Source: Shewanella intestini
GTDB lineage: Bacteria > Pseudomonadota > Gammaproteobacteria > Enterobacterales > Shewanellaceae
Assembly: GCF_018221465.1 (NCBI RefSeq)
Contig: NZ_JAAIKR010000001.1
Coordinates: 558,001-622,000, forward strand
DNA length: 64,000 nucleotides
Direction of reading: 5' to 3'
A model generated the notes under the pieces. The model ran no database searches. It was not told the origin of the DNA and saw nothing but the letters and a program-made list of their open reading frames with translations. Below are positions 8,708 through 17,178 of the stretch, piece after piece. Position numbers and translations under genes: made by a program. Within the stretch, counting starts at the first letter, position 1. Each line of letters begins with the position of its first letter.

Positions 8708-9358
8708 ATGAAATTATATGGATATTGGCGCTCAAGTGCCGCTTATCGGGTGCGTATTGCGCTAAATTTAAAGGATTTAGCGGTTGAGCATATTTCGGTC
8801 CACTTAGTCAATAATGGCGGCGAGCAACACCGTCAGGCCTTTAAACAACTTAACCCGCAAGCATTAGTCCCCGCGTTAATTGATGCTAATGATCAACATC
8901 ATCACTGTATTACTCAGTCTATGGCAATCATCGAGTATTTAAATGAGCAATACCCACGCACACCATTGCTACCACAAGATGCTTATTCACGCGCGATTGT
9001 CCGTAGCATGGCACAAATACTGGCTTGTGAAGTGCATCCGCTAGATAACCTTCGGGTATTACAATACCTAGTTGGGGAGATGGACGTCACTCAAGACAAT
9101 AAAATGCGCTGGTATCATCATTGGATCCACCAAGGTTTTGCCGCGCTAGAAGCATTATTACAACAGCATTCTGGTCAATATTGCTTTGGCGACAATGTGA
9201 GCTTAGCTGACCTTTGTTTAGTGCCGCAAGTTTATAATGCCAAACGTTTTAATGTTGATTTAAGTGCGTATCCCAATATTGTGCGCGTTGATAACGCGTG
9301 TATGCAACTACCAGCATTTCAACAGGCCAGCCCTGAAATGCAACCAGATGCCAACTAA
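8708..9358 (+). CDS. maiA: Maleylacetoacetate isomerase (zeta-class GST)
   Basis: The 216-residue enzyme is a zeta-class glutathione transferase. It isomerises maleylacetoacetate to fumarylacetoacetate, the substrate of the neighbouring fahA product. The N-terminal thioredoxin-like domain carries the glutathione motif in YWRSSAAYRVRIAL (Ser in place of the usual SSCS, still typical), and QSMAIIEYL follows. The all-helical C-terminal domain contains the N-cap motif SLADLCLVPQVYNA. It begins with ATG after AAGGAAACAC. The downstream gene starts only 19 bases later. Confidence 0.92.
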   Translation: MKLYGYWRSSAAYRVRIALNLKDLAVEHISVHLVNNGGEQHRQAFKQLNPQALVPALIDANDQHHHCITQSMAIIEYLNEQYPRTPLLPQDAYSRAIVRSMAQILACEVHPLDNLRVLQYLVGEMDVTQDNKMRWYHHWIHQGFAALEALLQQHSGQYCFGDNVSLADLCLVPQVYNAKRFNVDLSAYPNIVRVDNACMQLPAFQQASPEMQPDAN

Positions 9359-9377
9359 TCACTAAAGGACGTTAACC

Positions 9378-9950
9378 GTGGAAAATGCTGAAACCCAGTT
9401 ACAACAGCAAATTATCACATGGTTAACCCAAGACCCAATGCGCATGGATGCCTTAACCCTATGCATGCGCACTTTTGCCCAATTAGGCATTGATGATTGG
9501 CTTATTGCAGCAGGCTTTGTTCGTAATCTTGTGTGGGATAAATTGCACGGCTTTAAGGCGCACAACCTTAATGATATTGATGTGATTTATTATTGTCCTC
9601 ATGACACCTCAGTGGCTAAAGACATACACATTGAACGGCAATTACAACAACAAGCCGCATTGCCGTTTTCGGTGAAAAATCAAGCCAGAATGCATATTCG
9701 GAATCACGATGCTCCGTATCACTCTTGCTTAGATGCCATGCGCTACTGGCCAGAAAAACAAACCGCTATTGGGGTGAAAATGATGCTTATCGCCCCGAAA
9801 CAACTTAACTTACAGTCAGCTTTTAGCCTTAATGGCTTATTTAACTATACCATTACGCCCAATCCATTACGTTCGCAGGCGTTGTTTGACCAACGTATTA
9901 GCAGTAAAGGCTGGCTTGAACGTTATCCTAAGTTGGCGATAGTCACTTAA
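9378..9950 (+). CDS. Nucleotidyltransferase-like protein (COG3575/DUF925 type)
   Basis: The 190-residue product resembles the nucleotidyltransferase family once called DUF925. It has WLIAAGFVRNLVWDKLHG near residue 35 and an acidic NDIDVIYY motif near 64, which resembles the paired Asp of polymerase-beta-like folds. It starts at GTG with AAAGGACG upstream and follows maiA by 19 bases, so they probably share a transcript. The biological substrate of this family is unknown to me; no pathway link to tyrosine breakdown is evident. Confidence 0.75.
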   Translation: MENAETQLQQQIITWLTQDPMRMDALTLCMRTFAQLGIDDWLIAAGFVRNLVWDKLHGFKAHNLNDIDVIYYCPHDTSVAKDIHIERQLQQQAALPFSVKNQARMHIRNHDAPYHSCLDAMRYWPEKQTAIGVKMMLIAPKQLNLQSAFSLNGLFNYTITPNPLRSQALFDQRISSKGWLERYPKLAIVT

Positions 9951-10134
9951 TATCATTTGGCAACTACCGCATAAAAATGTCGCGAAATGATAGCAAATAC
10001 CATCAAAAATGCTTAAACCATGCCATCAACACAACATAAAAAATACCTTATAACGTTCATCCCTGAACTCATACAATACGATGGTGAACCGTGCTCGATT
10101 TAACGACGGGATCTTTAGTATCAAATCCAGAAAA

Positions 10135-10881
10135 CTACTTTTTCTTTTTGGCTTTTTTATTCCAATGGCGGGTATTGTAAATAAACTCAGGTAAGCCCTT
10201 GGTCAACCACGCCACTAAACGCCAGCGCTTAGTGACATAAAATTTACGCTTGCCTTTTTTTAAGCCTTTAATGATTTGGTTCGCCACTTTGTCAATTGGT
10301 GGTAACCAAAACTTTTGTCCTTGCATTGCTGCTTTATCTAACAAGCCTAATTGAATGTCAGAAATGGTCACCGGCAGTTTTAAGCGCTGCGCATGCATGC
10401 TTAGCCCTTCAAGATAGCTTTGTGCAAATGCTTTTGAGGCGTGATACGCCACATTTGGCCCACCACGTAAACCGGCAATAGAATTAATTGACGCTAATTG
10501 GCCATAGCCTTGTTCGCACAACAATCTGAATGAGGCATTACAAATGGCGGCATAGCCTTTGACGTTAACATCAATAATGTCTTGATCAAGTTGCCAAGGC
10601 AATTGTGGGTCGTAACCATTGAGTCCGGTATTTACTAGGACTAAATGTGCGCCATTATGCTCTTTCCATGCATGATTAATTTGCTCAATAATTTTTTCAG
10701 GTTGTTCAATCGCTAAAGGGTAAACCGTAACGGTTGTCGTTAAGGCATCGGTAAAAGGTTTAATCGATTGCGGATCTTGGGCAAACAAAATGAGTTCAAC
10801 GTTTTGTTCACTGAATTTTTGAGCAAGAGCTTGGCTTAGTTGTGAACTGGCACCAATAAGCATTGCAGTAGTCTGAGACAT
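10135..10881 (-). CDS. Short-chain dehydrogenase/reductase
   Basis: This 248-residue classical SDR has a degenerate cofactor loop, GASSQLSQALA, near residue 9. The catalytic set includes Ser in the SINSIAG region and YHASK with the Tyr and Lys. The C-terminus is strongly basic (KKAKKKK), suggesting membrane or nucleic-acid association, which is inference. The substrate cannot be predicted. ATG 10881 fits the family start; a TTG at 10944 would add 21 residues and reach close to the met boxes. It is transcribed divergently from metA. Confidence 0.8.
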   Translation of the reverse strand: MSQTTAMLIGASSQLSQALAQKFSEQNVELILFAQDPQSIKPFTDALTTTVTVYPLAIEQPEKIIEQINHAWKEHNGAHLVLVNTGLNGYDPQLPWQLDQDIIDVNVKGYAAICNASFRLLCEQGYGQLASINSIAGLRGGPNVAYHASKAFAQSYLEGLSMHAQRLKLPVTISDIQLGLLDKAAMQGQKFWLPPIDKVANQIIKGLKKGKRKFYVTKRWRLVAWLTKGLPEFIYNTRHWNKKAKKKK

Positions 10882-10958
10882 AGATAGTTTGATATTTAAA
10901 TGGTGACTTATAATAGAAATTACTGATATTGATAACAAGGTCAAAATTTTTCAATTAC

Positions 10959-10990
10959 GGATGTATAGACTTCTAGATGTCTTGGTGTAT
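10959..10990. promoter_or_regulatory. Tandem met boxes (MetJ operator) upstream of metA
   Basis: Four adjacent 8-base units compare with the MetJ consensus AGACGTCT. The two central ones are strong (AGACTTCT at 10967 and AGATGTCT at 10975) and the flanks are weak (GGATGTAT, TGGTGTAT). MetJ needs at least two tandem boxes and binds with S-adenosylmethionine as corepressor. The array is about 270 bases before metA and 78 bases before the divergent SDR start, so it may control either or both. No SAM riboswitch fold was recognised in the long metA leader. Confidence 0.75.
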
Positions 10991-11260
10991 GATAAGTGTA
11001 AATCAACAATGACGATGACATCAAATGGGGGAAGTCCAATAACAACGGGGCTTTCAATCAGTTGTACTCGCTAACTTAAATGGCATTTTCGGCGGATATT
11101 GAGCAATTTTCATTGCCATAACCGCTCGCGTACCAACTGATTACCTGCCAATTCTGTGATCCAACACGAATTGCCAACATGTCGGTTAGATCAATTCAAT
11201 GCGCTTTTGAGTAAGCAAGTTGTCGTCAGCACTATTTTATCTTCAAAGGGTGGTTTAATT

Positions 11261-12205
11261 ATGCCAGTAAGAATTCCAGATAACTTGCCTGCAGCAGGGG
11301 TTCTTGAGTCTGAAAATATTTTTGTGATGTCAGAAAGCCGCGCAGCTAATCAAGATATTCGTCCTATGCGAGTACTGATTTTAAATCTGATGCCCAATAA
11401 AATTGAAACCGAAACCCAACTACTGCGTTTGCTCGGCAATACGCCACTGCAAGTCGATGTCGACTTATTACGTATTCACGATAAAGTGTCAAAGCACACC
11501 TCTATTGACCACATGAACACGTTTTACCGAAACTTTGATGACGTAAAAGCGAATAATTACGATGGTTTAATTATTACGGGTGCGCCGCTTGGGCAAATTG
11601 ATTTTGAAGATGTCAGTTACTGGGACCATATCAAAGAGATAATCGATTGGTCACAGCAACACGTTACCTCGGTGTTGTTTTTATGCTGGGCTGCTCATGC
11701 AGGGTTATTCCACTTATATGATTTACAACGCAAGTTAATGGACACCAAGCGCTCAGGGGTATTTAATCACCAGCGTACTCAAACCCCACATCCTTTATTA
11801 CGAGGCTTTGACGATGAGTTCTTTGCGCCGCATTCACGCTTTGCTGAAATGGATATCGAACAATTACGCGCCCATCCCGACCTTGAAATACTCGCGGAAT
11901 CAGACGTAGCAGGCGCTTACTTAGTGATCAGTAAAAACAGTCATAACTTGTTTGTGATTGGACATCCAGAGTATCAGAAAAACACTTTAAAAGCCGAATA
12001 CCTGCGCGATATTGACCAAGGTTTAGCCCCAGACATACCAGTAAATTATTTTCGTAATAACGATCCTGAACAAGACCCTATCGCGCGCTGGCACAGCCAT
12101 GGCAGTTTATTGGTAAGTAATTGGTTGAACTACTACGTTTATCAGTTAACGCCGTATGACTTATCTGACATGAGCGCAATGACGCCTTGGGAAAGTGATA
12201 TGTAA
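11261..12205 (+). CDS. metA: Homoserine O-succinyltransferase
   Basis: The 314-residue MetA acylates homoserine, the first committed step of methionine synthesis in the cytoplasm. All catalytic residues are at expected positions: Cys142 in [10 protein letters not shown], and His235 and Glu237 in VIGHPEYQ. Length matches E. coli MetA (309). I chose ATG 11261 ([11 protein letters not shown]) because it fits the family start and AAAGGG precedes it; an upstream in-frame extension to 11156 is not family-like. Acyl-donor choice (succinyl- or acetyl-CoA) cannot be settled by eye. Met boxes lie upstream and a strong hairpin follows the stop. Confidence 0.95.
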   Translation: MPVRIPDNLPAAGVLESENIFVMSESRAANQDIRPMRVLILNLMPNKIETETQLLRLLGNTPLQVDVDLLRIHDKVSKHTSIDHMNTFYRNFDDVKANNYDGLIITGAPLGQIDFEDVSYWDHIKEIIDWSQQHVTSVLFLCWAAHAGLFHLYDLQRKLMDTKRSGVFNHQRTQTPHPLLRGFDDEFFAPHSRFAEMDIEQLRAHPDLEILAESDVAGAYLVISKNSHNLFVIGHPEYQKNTLKAEYLRDIDQGLAPDIPVNYFRNNDPEQDPIARWHSHGSLLVSNWLNYYVYQLTPYDLSDMSAMTPWESDM

Positions 12206-12213
12206 TGTGATTT

Positions 12214-12240
12214 AGGGCTGATGTTAACAACATCAGCCCT
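12214..12240 (+). terminator. Hairpin after metA
   Basis: AGGGCTGATGTT and AACATCAGCCCT form a perfect 12-base stem with a three-base loop, starting 9 bases past the metA stop. There is only a weak T tract after it, so termination may be inefficient or the stem may protect the 3' end. Confidence 0.7.
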
Positions 12241-12775
12241 AGGCATTTAGGTGTTTAAATCGCTATTTTTCTTATACCGGGTTCTGCTATTTGTACTAAT
12301 AATAAATACCGTGGGGGGAGGTTTTTTTAACGTAAATAACGTGACACATTCTCACTTTAATTCAGCTGTAAACTGCTCCATTATTACCTTATTGATTTTG
12401 GCTACCATCCCCAACAGCATGTCTTGTATGATTAGCCCATTCCAATTTGATAGAACCTAGTGATGAATGACTCAGAGTATGACGGTCATGACTTTAGTTA
12501 TCATAATCAAGACATAAAGGTTAGTTAAGTGCTCTTAAAGGGGGCACTAAAAGTGCTTATTAGTTAACCACTGGGTTCGTTTTTGGTTGGCTTTTGTGTT
12601 GTTATCCCCTCGAAGTGAGTTTGCTGTCATCATATATTGATAACCTTGCTAACTTCTGCTTTTCTCCACTCAAACACGCCGAAATAACGTCAAAAAACCG
12701 CCCTAAATCTAACTGTAAATAATGACTGACAAAGCGCAGTAAATTTCACCAAAGTAATCCTAGGTCACACTATTG

Positions 12776-12800
12776 CTTTACGTTCGCGTAAACGTCAAAG
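12776..12800. promoter_or_regulatory. Candidate LiuR-type operator upstream of the valine operon
   Basis: TTTACG-TTCG-CGTAAA followed by ACGTCAAAG forms an imperfect repeat 52 bases before the thiolase start. LiuR, a MerR-family regulator of branched-chain amino acid degradation in this group, is known to bind sites of similar TTTACG/CGTAAA character; I recall this only approximately. The remaining gap from 12241 to 12775 shows no convincing gene. Confidence 0.5.
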
Positions 12801-12851
12801 TGATGGCAATAGTTAGTTAATTTACTTAGTGAAACGGATTTTGGAGAAGTC

Positions 12852-14045
12852 ATGAGTACCAACCTATCTAAACAAGATATTGTTATTGTTGCAGCCAAAC
12901 GTACGCCAATGGGCGGCTTTCAAGGTGAGCTTGCACAAGTGTCTTCACCAAACCTTGCAGCAACAGCCATTAAAGGCTTATTGACCCAAGCTGGCGTGTC
13001 AGCAAGTGCGGTTGATGAAGTGCTAATGGGTTGTGTCTTACCAGCAGGTCTTGGGCAAGCGCCTGCTCGCCAAGCTGCATTAGCTGCTGACTTACCGCTT
13101 AGTGCAGGTGCCACGACAGTCAATAAAGTCTGTGGTTCTGGCATGAAAACAGTCATGTTAGCGCATGATTTAATTAAAGCTGGCAGTAATGAAGTGGTGA
13201 TTGCTGGTGGCATGGAAAGCATGAGCCAAGCGCCTTATTTACTCGATAAAGCCCGTTCAGGCATGCGCATGGGACACGGTAAAGTGCTTGACCACATGTT
13301 TCTTGATGGCTTAGAAGATGCTTACACTGGCGGCGCAATGGGCAGTTTTGCCCAAAAAACTGCAGATGAGTTTGGTTTAACTCGTCAAGCGATGGATGAA
13401 TTTGCCCTAAATTCGCTTGAAAAAGCCAATGCAGCGATTGAGTCTGGCGCATTTAATGCTGAAATTACGCCTGTCACTTATCAAACCCGTCGCGGTGATG
13501 TCGTTGTTGATACCGATGAACAGCCGGGTAATGCGCGCCCAGATAAAATTCCAAATTTACGCCCAGCATTTGCCAAAGACGGCACTATTACTGCGGCTAA
13601 TTCAAGTTCGATTTCAGATGGCGCAGCGGCGTTAATGATAACCAATCGTGAAACAGCCACCAATTTAGGCATGGACGTGTTAGCCACTATTAAAGGTCAC
13701 ACGACGCATTCGCAACAACCTGCAATGTTTACCACCGCGCCAGTTGGCGCAATCAATAAACTGTTTGGCTTGGTGGATTGGCGCAAAGAAGATGTTGATT
13801 TATTTGAAATTAACGAAGCCTTTGCCATGGTCACAATGTTAGGTGTGTCCGAACTTGGATTAGACATGAGCAAAGTGAATGTTAATGGCGGGGCGTGTGC
13901 GCTTGGTCATCCTATTGGTTGTTCGGGGGCGCGAGTGTTAGTGACATTAATATATGCGTTGCAAGCACGTGGGCTAAAGCGCGGCGTTGCATCATTGTGT
14001 ATTGGCGGCGGCGAAGCAACTGCGATGGCAATTGAATTAGCTTAA
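12852..14045 (+). CDS. Acetyl-CoA C-acyltransferase (thiolase)
   Basis: The 397-residue thiolase is of normal family length. The acyl-accepting Cys is Cys94 in NKVCGSGMK; the second active-site set is GGACALGHPIGCSGAR and Cys383 in SLCIGGGEA. It cleaves or forms 3-ketoacyl-CoA. As the first gene of a valine/isobutyryl-CoA cluster it probably cleaves acetoacetyl-CoA or 2-methylacetoacetyl-CoA, the latter from isoleucine. ATG 12852 has GGAGAAG upstream. The corresponding gene in S. oneidensis is, as I recall, ivdA/atoB. Confidence 0.9.
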   Translation: MSTNLSKQDIVIVAAKRTPMGGFQGELAQVSSPNLAATAIKGLLTQAGVSASAVDEVLMGCVLPAGLGQAPARQAALAADLPLSAGATTVNKVCGSGMKTVMLAHDLIKAGSNEVVIAGGMESMSQAPYLLDKARSGMRMGHGKVLDHMFLDGLEDAYTGGAMGSFAQKTADEFGLTRQAMDEFALNSLEKANAAIESGAFNAEITPVTYQTRRGDVVVDTDEQPGNARPDKIPNLRPAFAKDGTITAANSSSISDGAAALMITNRETATNLGMDVLATIKGHTTHSQQPAMFTTAPVGAINKLFGLVDWRKEDVDLFEINEAFAMVTMLGVSELGLDMSKVNVNGGACALGHPIGCSGARVLVTLIYALQARGLKRGVASLCIGGGEATAMAIELA

Positions 14046-14088
14046 TGATTGAGGGCATAGCGGTTTAACACTTACCGCTGAATACTCA

Positions 14089-14112
14089 ATAACAATAACA
14101 ATAACAACAAGA
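14089..14112. repeat. AACAAT-rich tandem repeat
   Basis: CAATAA is repeated in tandem (about four imperfect units) in the 208-base gap between the thiolase gene and mmsA. A related AATAATAACAATAAT tract follows near 14146. Simple-sequence tract of unknown role. Confidence 0.5.
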
Positions 14113-14253
14113 CTTCATACGTTCACTCATGCGTTTTGTCATAGTGGCAATAATAACAATAATTATCGGCCAACGACAAAGCGCGAGTGCGGCGCTCAAT
14201 ATGACAGTATTGCAAAGAGGTTTTGTAATACCAAGATTAAGGATATCAATATC

Positions 14254-15747
14254 ATGACAACCCAAGTTAAACATTACATTGACGGTGAATTTACCACCGG
14301 TAATGGCCAGCAAGTTATCGAAGTGACTAACCCAGCTAATAATGACGTGATTGCTCAAATTAATTGTGCAACTGCAGATGAAGTTGCTCAAGCCATCAGC
14401 AGCGCAAAAGCGGCGTTTACCACTTGGAAAGAAGTCCCTGTCTCAGAGCGTGCGCGGGTGATGCTGCGTTATCAGCACCTTTTAAAAGAACATCACGATG
14501 AAATTGCCACTATTTTAGCCAAAGAAACCGGCAAAACGTTTGAAGATGCTAAAGGTGATGTGTGGCGCGGCATTGAAGTCGCGGAACATGCTTGTAATGT
14601 TGCCTCGTTATTAATGGGTGAAACCGTTGAAAATGTTGCGCGTAATATTGACACTTATTCATACACTCAACCATTAGGTGTTTGTGCGGGCATTACCCCC
14701 TTTAATTTCCCCGCGATGATCCCGTTATGGATGTTCCCACTGGCCATTGCTTGCGGTAATACGTTTATTTTAAAGCCGTCAGAACAAGACCCAATGACGC
14801 CGCAACGTTTAGTTGAACTATTTGTTGAAGCGGGTGCGCCAAAAGGCGTGTTGCAGTTAATTCATGGTGATAAAACCGCTGTTGATACGCTATTAACAGA
14901 CCCTGCTATTAAAGCGATTTCGTTTGTTGGTTCGGTGAATGTCGGTCAATACATTTACAAAACGGGTACTGACAATCTTAAACGTGTGCAAGCATTTGCT
15001 GGCGCAAAAAACCATTGTGTGATTATGCCCGATGCCAACAAACAACAAGTGATTAATAACCTCGTTGGTGCATCTGTTGGCGCAGCAGGGCAGCGCTGCA
15101 TGGCGATATCGGTGGCGGTGTTTGTCGGCAAAGCGAAAGAGTGGATACCTGAACTTAAAGCCGCGCTAGCCAATGTACGGCCAGGGCTTTGGGATGATAA
15201 AGATGCCGCTTACGGCCCCGTTATTAGCCCTGCGGCGAAAGCTCGAGTATTAAGCCTAATTGAGCAAGGGATAGAAGAGGGCGCTGATTGCTTACTCAAT
15301 GGCAGCGACTTTACCGTTACAGGGTATGAGTCAGGTAACTGGGTTGGGCCGACCATGTTTGCTAATGTCACCCCAGAAATGAGCATTTATAAAGAAGAAA
15401 TCTTTGGTCCAGTACTTTGTTGTATGCAAGCCGATGATTTAGATGAGGCCATTGAACTGGTGAATAACAGCCCTTACGGCAATGGCACTTCTATTTTTAC
15501 TGCATCTGGCGGGGCGGCGCGTAAATACCAACACCATATTGAAGTGGGTCAAGTGGGCATTAATGTACCTATTCCAGTGCCATTGCCATTTTTCTCGTTC
15601 ACGGGTTGGAAAGGCAGTTTTTACGGTGATCAACATGCTTATGGCAAGCAAGCGGTGCGCTTTTACACTGAAACCAAAACCATCACCTCACGTTGGTTTG
15701 ACGACAGTGTGGTTAGCGGCCCTAACATGAGCATTAACCTTAAATAA
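14254..15747 (+). CDS. mmsA: Methylmalonate-semialdehyde dehydrogenase (CoA-acylating)
   Basis: The 497-residue aldehyde dehydrogenase has the MMSDH signature: [18 protein letters not shown] near 147, [10 protein letters not shown] near 226 and catalytic Cys282 in [12 protein letters not shown]. It oxidises methylmalonate semialdehyde with NAD and CoA to propionyl-CoA and CO2, the end of valine degradation. A hairpin terminator follows the stop, so genes further down need read-through or another promoter. Aldehyde dehydrogenase fold and CoA-dependent subgroup are clear from motifs; the exact role rests on the neighbours, especially mmsB. Confidence 0.94.
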   Translation: MTTQVKHYIDGEFTTGNGQQVIEVTNPANNDVIAQINCATADEVAQAISSAKAAFTTWKEVPVSERARVMLRYQHLLKEHHDEIATILAKETGKTFEDAKGDVWRGIEVAEHACNVASLLMGETVENVARNIDTYSYTQPLGVCAGITPFNFPAMIPLWMFPLAIACGNTFILKPSEQDPMTPQRLVELFVEAGAPKGVLQLIHGDKTAVDTLLTDPAIKAISFVGSVNVGQYIYKTGTDNLKRVQAFAGAKNHCVIMPDANKQQVINNLVGASVGAAGQRCMAISVAVFVGKAKEWIPELKAALANVRPGLWDDKDAAYGPVISPAAKARVLSLIEQGIEEGADCLLNGSDFTVTGYESGNWVGPTMFANVTPEMSIYKEEIFGPVLCCMQADDLDEAIELVNNSPYGNGTSIFTASGGAARKYQHHIEVGQVGINVPIPVPLPFFSFTGWKGSFYGDQHAYGKQAVRFYTETKTITSRWFDDSVVSGPNMSINLK

Positions 15748-15755
15748 ACTTAACC

Positions 15756-15782
15756 TGCCCTGTTTACAGGGCATGGCTTTTT
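15756..15782 (+). terminator. Terminator after mmsA
   Basis: TGCCCTGT and ACAGGGCA form a perfect 8-base stem with a two-base gap, followed by TGGCTTTTTA. It divides thiolase-mmsA from the acyl-CoA dehydrogenase part of the cluster. Confidence 0.7.
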
Positions 15783-15814
15783 AGGGCTAAAGATTTTTAT
15801 CAGCACATTTGAAT

Positions 15815-15854
15815 AACAAGCCAAAACGGCTTTGATATTCACCAAAGGCTTGTT
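15815..15854. other. Inverted repeat before the acyl-CoA dehydrogenase gene
   Basis: AACAAGCC and GGCTTGTT are separated by 24 bases, with a smaller GCC/GGC pair inside. It sits 66 bases before the next start and may be a leader hairpin. Confidence 0.35.
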
Positions 15855-15919
15855 TAAGCGTTGTGATAATCAGCCTAAAAATGACCTCAGAGTCATAAAA
15901 AATAACAATGGAGTATCCG

Positions 15920-17077
15920 ATGGATTTCAATTTAAATGAAGATCAACGTCAGTTTGCTGAGTTGGCACGTCAATTCGCCCAAGATGAGTTAGCGCCTTTT
16001 GCCGCGCAGTGGGATGAACAGCATCATTTTCCAAAAGACGTGATTCAAAAAGCCGGTGAACTTGGGTTTTGTTCATTGTATTCACCTGAATCAGAAGGCG
16101 GAATGGGGCTGTCTCGTTTAGACTCATCGATTATTTTTGAGCAGCTTTCTCATGGCTGCACCGCCACTACGGCCATGTTAACCATTCACAATATGGCGAC
16201 ATGGATGGTCACCACCTGGGGCAGTGAGTCGTTACGCCAGCAATGGTCACAAGGGTTAACAACCGGTCAGCAATTGGCATCGTATTGTTTAACCGAACCT
16301 GGCGCGGGCAGTGACGCTGCTTCATTACAAACTAAAGCGGTTCGTGATGGTGATGACTACATTATTAATGGCTCAAAAATGTTTATCTCTGGTGCGGGTG
16401 ACACTGAGCTATTGGTGGTAATGTGCCGTACAGGCGAGGCAGGAGCAAAAGGCATTTCAGCCATTGCAATACCTGCAGACACCCAAGGGATTATTTACGG
16501 TAAAGCAGAACATAAAATGGGTTGGAATGCGCAGCCGACTCGATTAATCACCTTTGAAAATGTCCGCATACCGGTAGCAAACTTACTGGGTGAAGAAGGC
16601 CAAGGCTTTACTTTTGCGATGAAAGGATTAGATGGCGGGCGCATAAATATTGCCACTTGTTCAATAGGCACCGCACAAGCGGCATTAGAACGTGCAACCC
16701 AATACATGAATGAAAGAAAACAATTTGGTAAGCCCATTGCTGCGTTTCAAGCGCTGCAATTTAAATTGGCTGACATGGCAACCGAGTTAGTCGCTGCCAG
16801 ACAAATGGTGCGCTTAGCGGCATTTAAATTAGACACCAAAGCCCCTGAAGCCACAGCATATTGCGCCATGGCCAAACGCTTTGCTACCGACATTGGTTTC
16901 CAAGTGTGTGATAGCGCATTACAGCTCCATGGTGGCTACGGATATATTCGTGAATACCCATTAGAGCGCCATTTTAGAGATGTTAGAGTTCATCAAATTT
17001 TAGAAGGCACCAATGAAATTATGCGCTTAATCATTGCGCGGCGCTTATTGGACGATAACGCTCACCCTATTTTATAG
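15920..17077 (+). CDS. Acyl-CoA dehydrogenase, probably isobutyryl-CoA dehydrogenase
   Basis: The 385-residue flavoenzyme has standard acyl-CoA dehydrogenase motifs: YCLTEPGAGSDAAS near 129 and LQLHGGYGYIREYPLERHFRD near 335. The general base is probably Glu362 in HQILEGTNEIM, the position used by short-chain and isobutyryl-CoA enzymes. Substrate preference for isobutyryl-CoA is inferred from the adjacent HIBCH, mmsB and mmsA genes. ATG 15920 is six bases after GGAG; an ATG at 15908 overlaps that site and is unlikely. Electron acceptor would be ETF. Confidence 0.9.
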   Translation: MDFNLNEDQRQFAELARQFAQDELAPFAAQWDEQHHFPKDVIQKAGELGFCSLYSPESEGGMGLSRLDSSIIFEQLSHGCTATTAMLTIHNMATWMVTTWGSESLRQQWSQGLTTGQQLASYCLTEPGAGSDAASLQTKAVRDGDDYIINGSKMFISGAGDTELLVVMCRTGEAGAKGISAIAIPADTQGIIYGKAEHKMGWNAQPTRLITFENVRIPVANLLGEEGQGFTFAMKGLDGGRINIATCSIGTAQAALERATQYMNERKQFGKPIAAFQALQFKLADMATELVAARQMVRLAAFKLDTKAPEATAYCAMAKRFATDIGFQVCDSALQLHGGYGYIREYPLERHFRDVRVHQILEGTNEIMRLIIARRLLDDNAHPIL

Positions 17078-17178
17078 TGGTCCACTTTCAAGGCTGTTAC
17101 ATAAACGCGTTTATTACACCAAGATGTAAATCGCGCCATCATGTTATCAAGCAATATTTTTTGCGGGGAGAATGACCA

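Noticed and set aside
10991-11260. SAM riboswitch in the metA leader
   Set aside because: No recognisable SAM-I/II core; MetJ boxes explain control.
12251-12460. Possible 69-codon gene after metA
   Set aside because: GTG start with no ribosome site, abutting the metA hairpin, and no recognisable family.
14086-14391. Minus-strand frame over the mmsA start
   Set aside because: Overlaps the well-supported mmsA start; shadow of repeat-rich DNA.
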